DNA from: Paragordius varius | Lineage: Eukaryota; Nematomorpha | DNA length: 64,000 bases | Assembly: GCA_964247055.1 (NCBI GenBank) | Contig: OZ176058.1 | Location: 2,728,001-2,792,000, forward strand | Direction of reading: 5' to 3' | Shown: piece after piece, positions 58,961 to 64,000 of the stretch | Position numbering within the stretch: position 1 is the first letter of the stretch | Layout: every line of letters starts with the position of its first letter | Position numbers and translations under genes: made by a program | The notes under the pieces: model-generated | The model's input: the letters and a program-made list of their open reading frames with translations, nothing else | What the model was told of the DNA's origin: nothing | Database searches by the model: none

Positions 58961-61263
58961 AATAAATATATAAAACTTATATTTTCTAGAGGATATGAAT
59001 ACGGGAAGTTTAAAACGGTATATAAGAGGGAGAAAATACCAGACCAAAATTTAAAGATGTTTACGAGAAACATTTAAAACTTTTAAAATGAATAGGATTT
59101 TTCAAACACATGTGACCGTTTTGCTAAAATAAATATATTTATTTGACGATAAAATACAATATTATATAATAAAATTATTTAAATTTAATAAAATAAATGT
59201 TTCTATTTAAACTATCATCACAAATCGATAGGATACATATATATATATAATATATATAATTCGTAAAATAATAAAATTTGTGGACCGATGGTTATAATCT
59301 CAGTATCATTACAGAAAATTTTTTATAACAATACCACATTAAATTAACATCTCTACTATTTAAACAATTTAATCAGTTTAAATATTTTATTTTTTTAATT
59401 GTGGGGGGGGGACGATTTTAAAAGCCAATAGATGGGTAGCTGTATTGTATTTCTGTATTAATAAAATTAATTAAGACCTATTAAATAATATTTGGACATA
59501 TATTTGTTTTTATTATCTGAGATGTCGAACTAGAAAGTAATACCTACTGCCATATAAAAAAAGTAATTTCAAACAGCTGAAAAATTTAAATAGTTTGATT
59601 TAAAATTTTATTTGAAGGATTATTTAGCTATGAATAAAAAAACATCGTTACAAATTATGGAACAAAAATTTGTTAAATTCATATTGTCATAGATTTCCCT
59701 CTCATTTACAAAGTTAATTAGATGGCTCATTTTTACAAGTGAACTGTTTTATCTATAAATTAAAATAAATTGAAGTTGATTTGCCAAACTAATAGTGAAT
59801 GAAAGGCAAAATACCCAATATTCTAACTTTTAATATTTTATATATCCTCTGTGACTTTTTTTTATAAGTGAAAAAAATTTAAAAAATAAAATAAAATAAA
59901 ATAAAAAAAATAAAATAAAATAAAATTATTGCTCTAATTTTATCTAATAAAAAAATTAGCATTACATCATATTTTATTTCATATAAAAGATTTCAATGTT
60001 AAAAATATTCTTTCTTTAACCTTTTAAACTCATTATGCAGTATGAATGGAAATTATACGCACAAACGTTAATATATAAAGACAAATATATTTTTTATAAA
60101 GACAACCCTACTGTTTAAAACCTTAAGTTTTCCCATACAAACTATTTAATGACAATTGTAGAATATATAATTGATTGTGTTACTAATAAATATTTCTATT
60201 TCAAACTTTTCGACTTAAAACAATGTATAATTTAAAAAATCAAGACTGGTTCCGTTTTGAAAAAATGTATTACTACTTTTTTCTGTATTTCAATTTCCGC
60301 ACAATTTTTTCAAAATTTAAATTTGTAAAAAAATATCATCTCAAATTTTCGCCTGACTACATTAAACCAAAAAAAACTTAATATGTATATTAATTATTTA
60401 TCAAATATTCGTTCCGAATGTGTTTTTGAGTGCCGATTAGAGACTCTAGAAATCACAAAACGGTAAAAAATATAAATTTTTTTATCTAATACATATGAAA
60501 GGTGAGTTTGAAAATTGAATATAAATTAAAATAACTTTAAAAACAGTAAATTATTTACAAGATTGAGCTTTAGGACATTAAACTACCCATGTCATAGTGG
60601 TCAAAAAAGTGAATATGGAATCAATTGTTAATAACTTTACTTTAATCATTTAAGCTAAAAGAAAATGAAATGCTAGTTTTTTGTGGAATCATTGCTGGTA
60701 TAAGCCCAATGATATTTCACACTTTACTGTGTAAATGTGCTATCTGGTTATATTTTACACTTGGATAGAACACATTTATTTTATTCCTTTAAATATATGG
60801 GGTGATCGTCCCGAAGTTGTTTAAAATCAAATATTTTAAAAATATGGAATAAATTAAAACTATTGTGCGCACCGAATACAATGATGCACCGAAATATAAA
60901 AAACGATTTATTGAAAAAAACTTGATGTTAATTAATTGAATAAGCTTGACGATCAAAATTTAGTTTACATGACATGTGTGAATTAAAATATGAAAACAAT
61001 GCAAATTGTCTTTTTACTGTTTATATTAATAATAAATGTGATTTTATTGAAAAATTATAAAAAACAGATATTTGGCGAAAATGTTTCTGAATGAAAATGG
61101 CGTCGAAGTAGTTTGATACAGAGCTTTTTTCAAAACTTAACTTTATTTAGATATTTTTATTTATAATTTATATAAGGATAGAAGTATAAATTTATATTGT
61201 TTTTTAAATAGATTTAAATAAGGTCTCGGGTTACTAGTTAGTCTTCATAAACTAGCAATTTTA

Positions 61264-61453
61264 CACTAGATGAATTATGAGTAGGTATATATTGCATAAA
61301 GGTTATTAATTATTGCCAAATATATGCAGCAAAGAGAATTAATATTAATAATAATTAAAAGTGAAAAAAATATACCAATAATTCTGCCCTTTGTTGTATA
61401 TGCTATTTGATAAGAGATAATAACTTTCTAGCTATGTATACTTACTCATACTG
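61264..61453. mobile_element. MITE family D, 190 bp
   Basis: Left CACTAGATGAATTATGAG and right GTATACTTACTCATACTG, TA on both sides. Inner arms as in 14167-14360. Confidence 0.75.
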
Positions 61454-61921
61454 TATAATTGCTTCAATTTTAACCCCTATTTATTTTGCAAAAAACAAGT
61501 TAATAAATAAAAAATTTTCTTAAAAAAATATAGTTGTCTATTTATATGTTTTGTCTGTGTAATTAGTAATATTACAGTAAAAAAACGACAAAATCGCATC
61601 CTTTATGTTTGAATGCAGAGTTCGAATTGCAAATAAATAGACAAAATTATTTTATATTCAGCCCTGGTTTTATATGTTTTCTTAACATAATTAAAGTTTT
61701 TCCATATTAATTATTATATAAAAGGGAGAAGAGAACTTAATAAAACACTATCGAACTGAAACCTAAAAAAATATATATTTGAAACTATACAACCTAGTGT
61801 ATATGTGAAACCAGAAAATATAGAAAAACTAGACTAATATATTAAAGTTGGTTAAATGGTTTTATTAAGGTATTAGGTTAATAGCAAAACCATTTCTTTG
61901 TTCATAGCACACCAAAGATTT

Positions 61922-62158
61922 TACTGTTAAAATTAATATTATACGGACAAAACGTAAAAATATAGAGACAAATATTTTTTTTCAAAAGATCCCTGTACTT
62001 ACTTAAACTTGTTTATAATGAAAAGTGTGAGAAAGAAATGTTATTATAAATTGAAATTAAAAAATTTATTAAGTTTAAAAACAGTATGATTGTCCATTGA
62101 AAAAAAATATTTGTGTTTATATTTTTTCGTATTGTCCGTATAAATTCAATTTTTACTG
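61922..62158. mobile_element. MITE family A in segmental copy 2
   Basis: AATATTATACGGACAAAACG and TATAGAGACAAATA on the left; TGTCCGTATAAATTCAATTT and TTTACTG before TA on the right. Only its right arm survives in copy 1 (57585-57640). Confidence 0.7.
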
Positions 62159-62467
62159 TACATTTGAGATACTAATACAAGTATTTTTGTGTTTATAGTA
62201 TAATTTAAAATTAATAGTAAATAGATGGCAATTTTATACCTTAACTGATATATTAGTAAAGGAAAAATATTTTATACATTTTTTTGAATTGGAAATAATC
62301 ACAAGAAAAATATTAGTAATTGAAAAGGGAAAAAACCCATTCGTTGTAACTTTTAACATTTAATATATCGTCTGTGGCTTATTCCCATATCATCATATAC
62401 AGTAAAAACAAAAAAGAATAGTAAATATTAAAATATGTTTATTACTAATTTTTATCCAATGGCAATA

Positions 62468-62649
62468 CAGTATACATTTTGATGGTTGCTTATTTCACAC
62501 TATAGTAGGGCAATTTGCAACACATGAATGTATGGAGAAAAGATAAGAAATAATTGTTTATTTAACATTTTGGTGTTTTCCATACATTCCTGTGTTGCAA
62601 ATTGCCCCCTACTAAAGTGTGAAATAAGCAACCATTAAAGTGCATACTG
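62468..62649. mobile_element. MITE family G, 182 bp, absent from segmental copy 1
   Basis: CAGTATACATTTTGATGG at the left and CCATTAAAGTGCATACTG at the right, TA on both sides. Copy 1 has GGCAATAAATAG at this place (57960), an unfilled site with a single TA. Confidence 0.9.
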
Positions 62650-62725
62650 TAAATAATTATAATACCTAATTTTACAAGTGTGATTAGATTTAAACATATG
62701 ACTGTAAACACTACTATTTATATTA

Positions 62726-62978
62726 CAGTTGTTAAAATCCGTAATATAACGATAAAGGATAATTAAATAGATATTAAATGAAATTATAAATAGAAATTAT
62801 AAACGATATGTGAAACCCTTCGTCAATAGTAATCGCAGACTAGTTTCGTGCTTGTTAGCACTCATCAGTACGACACAACTATTTGACTTGGGATTTTCAC
62901 ATATCGATTTCGTATATTTATCCAACTTTGCAATTTTGGTATAAATGCAGTTGGTTCTATTACGGATTTAGACAACTG
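62726..62978. mobile_element. 253-bp TIR element carrying a hammerhead ribozyme
   Basis: TIR CAGTTGTTAAAATCCGTAAT at the left; the right end reversed is CAGTTGTCTAAATCCGTAAT (two mismatches in 20). TTA flanks both ends, which would fit a 3-bp PIF/Harbinger-type duplication. A wider view is also possible: ACTACTATTTA lies at 62710-62720 and 63015-63025, while copy 1 has a single ACTACTATTATTA, so the insert could be about 294 bp with an 11-bp duplication. A second inverted repeat at 62804-62818 and 62890-62906 encloses the ribozyme. Confidence 0.7.
62804..62906 (-). ncRNA. Hammerhead ribozyme with short stem III
   Basis: On the - strand the core CUGAUGA (62868-62862) is followed by stem II GUGCU/AGCAC with loop AACA (62861-62848), then GAAA (62847-62844). 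A one-pair stem III comes next (C62843 with G62840, loop UA), then GUC with predicted cleavage after C62838. Stem I forms between 62869-62874 and 62837-62832 (six pairs, two of them G-U). After an internal loop (UGUU against UA) it continues with 62879-62887 against 62829-62822 (eight pairs, one bulged A). The outer inverted repeat CGATATGTGAAA and TTTCACATATCG extends stem I. All conserved core bases are present. The short stem III is like hammerheads of Penelope-like elements and retrozymes. Confidence 0.8.
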
Positions 62979-63025
62979 TTATTACAAAACATAAACAATC
63001 CGTTCATTACCATTACTACTATTTA

Positions 63026-63310
63026 CAGTAAAAATTGAAATTATACGGACAAAACGTGAAAATATAAAGACAAATATTTTTTTTAAAAGACAACCCAATA
63101 CACTTTAAATTATAATGATAACTCATTGTTTCAAACTATAAATAGGAAATAAAGATGTAAATTGATAACACAAGCAAAAGCAATTTATGTATTATACGAT
63201 AATATTAAATGTTTTTATGGGTAAAATGAGGTTTAAAAAATTATCATTGTCTTTGAGAAAAAAATTGTCCTTTTATTTTGTTTTTGTCCGTATAATTTTA
63301 ATTCTACCAT
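63026..63310. mobile_element. MITE family A in segmental copy 2
   Basis: CAGTAAAAATTGAAATTATA after TA, then ATATAAAGACAAATATTTT; right arm TTTTGTCCGTATAATTTTAA. Orthologous to 58050-58307. Confidence 0.75.
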
Positions 63311-64000
63311 AACATTTTATGCTAGCTCATTGCGAAAATTTGGTAAAAACCTATTTTATTTTTTTTAAAAAAACACTTCTAATGTATTTAGGGTGAAGAA
63401 ACATTTTGAAGGCATATAATAACCTTTAAACAACTATATATTAAACTTCTAATTATTGATGTTCCTATACAAATATTCTGAATAAAACTTTACAAACTTT
63501 GGCAATTAACTTAATTATTAAAATAAATAGTAATTTATTTTTTTGGTAAATTTTTTACAATTTTATGTTCGAAGTCTACATCAACTTATTAATACCCATT
63601 TATTTTTCAAATACGGCTCCTGAAACGATTTGTGTTGGCCTCTTCTCTAAAAATTATCAAAGTGTTTCCGTACACTTTTATAAAGAAAAAATAAAAAGAG
63701 AATATATAATATACGCAATTAAACAGAAACCAAAAAATGTTTTAAAAAAAAATATTTTAAAATTATACTGTCGGTTCATTTGTGGGACCGGTTATATAAA
63801 AAAACCGTATGATATACAGTAAAAATTAAACAATACAGTCAAAATGTAAAAACACAAAAAATATTATTTTCGAAATATAACCCGTTGTAGATTGCAGATA
63901 AGGAAGAGAAATGTATATTGATAACACGTTAAATTAATTATATAATTTATTGTAAAATGTGTTTATGTAGATTAAAATCAAACTCATGAAGGTTTGATTG

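Larger units (their letters stand above)
59380..63990. repeat. Segmental duplication, copy 2, with extra insertions
   Basis: Same block order as copy 1 (CCAATAGATGGGTAGCTG at 59423 onward) but longer. It has extra sequence at about 61050-62085, a family G MITE at 62468-62649 and a hammerhead-bearing insert near 62721-63014. A G run (GTGGGGGGGGGAC, 59401) marks its left part. No gene is recognised. Confidence 0.85.

Overview
The window is very AT-rich eukaryotic DNA (by eye about four fifths A+T in introns and spacers). Two ordinary metazoan genes are cut into short exons by GT-AG introns, and the introns are packed with small terminal-inverted-repeat (TIR) elements. The gene content (a neprilysin-type M13 peptidase and glucose-6-phosphate isomerase), the Ty3/Gypsy element and the swarm of MITEs fit an AT-rich invertebrate such as an arthropod. 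I cannot name the species.

Layout. (1) 1-22919, + strand: 3' part of an M13 zinc metallopeptidase gene. Nineteen exons can be joined in frame from 154 to the TGA at 22917-22919, giving about 671 residues; upstream exons lie outside the window. A young Ty3/Gypsy retroelement (9565-13850) sits antisense in one intron. (2) 22920-28649: spacer between two convergent genes, holding several MITEs and one hAT element with a near-perfect 8-bp target duplication. (3) 28650-51505, - strand: a complete glucose-6-phosphate isomerase gene, 15 exons and 577 residues, with all catalytic residues present. (4) 51506-64000: no host gene found. It holds a hAT element with a perfect 8-bp target duplication and a transposase remnant, and a segmental duplication of about 3.2 kb (55.8-59.0 kb) against 59.4-64.0 kb whose two copies differ by clean insertions. 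One inserted TIR element carries a convincing hammerhead ribozyme on the - strand.

The most unusual feature is a pattern I call exon echoes. Many exons of both genes are flanked in the adjoining intron by a series of decaying tandem copies of the exon-intron boundary. GPI exons 3, 4, 5, 12 and 13 show this, and so do three peptidase exons. Steps are commonly about 150-200 bp, and some copies still have an open frame and an intact splice donor. Intron growth here seems to have gone through repeated, roughly nucleosome-sized duplication across splice sites.

The second recurring theme is a set of TIR families with TA target sites. One family has arms made of a variable number of 21-bp units. 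Nested insertions and an empty site in the segmental duplication give a relative order of events. The two genes are unrelated in function and are simply convergent neighbours.
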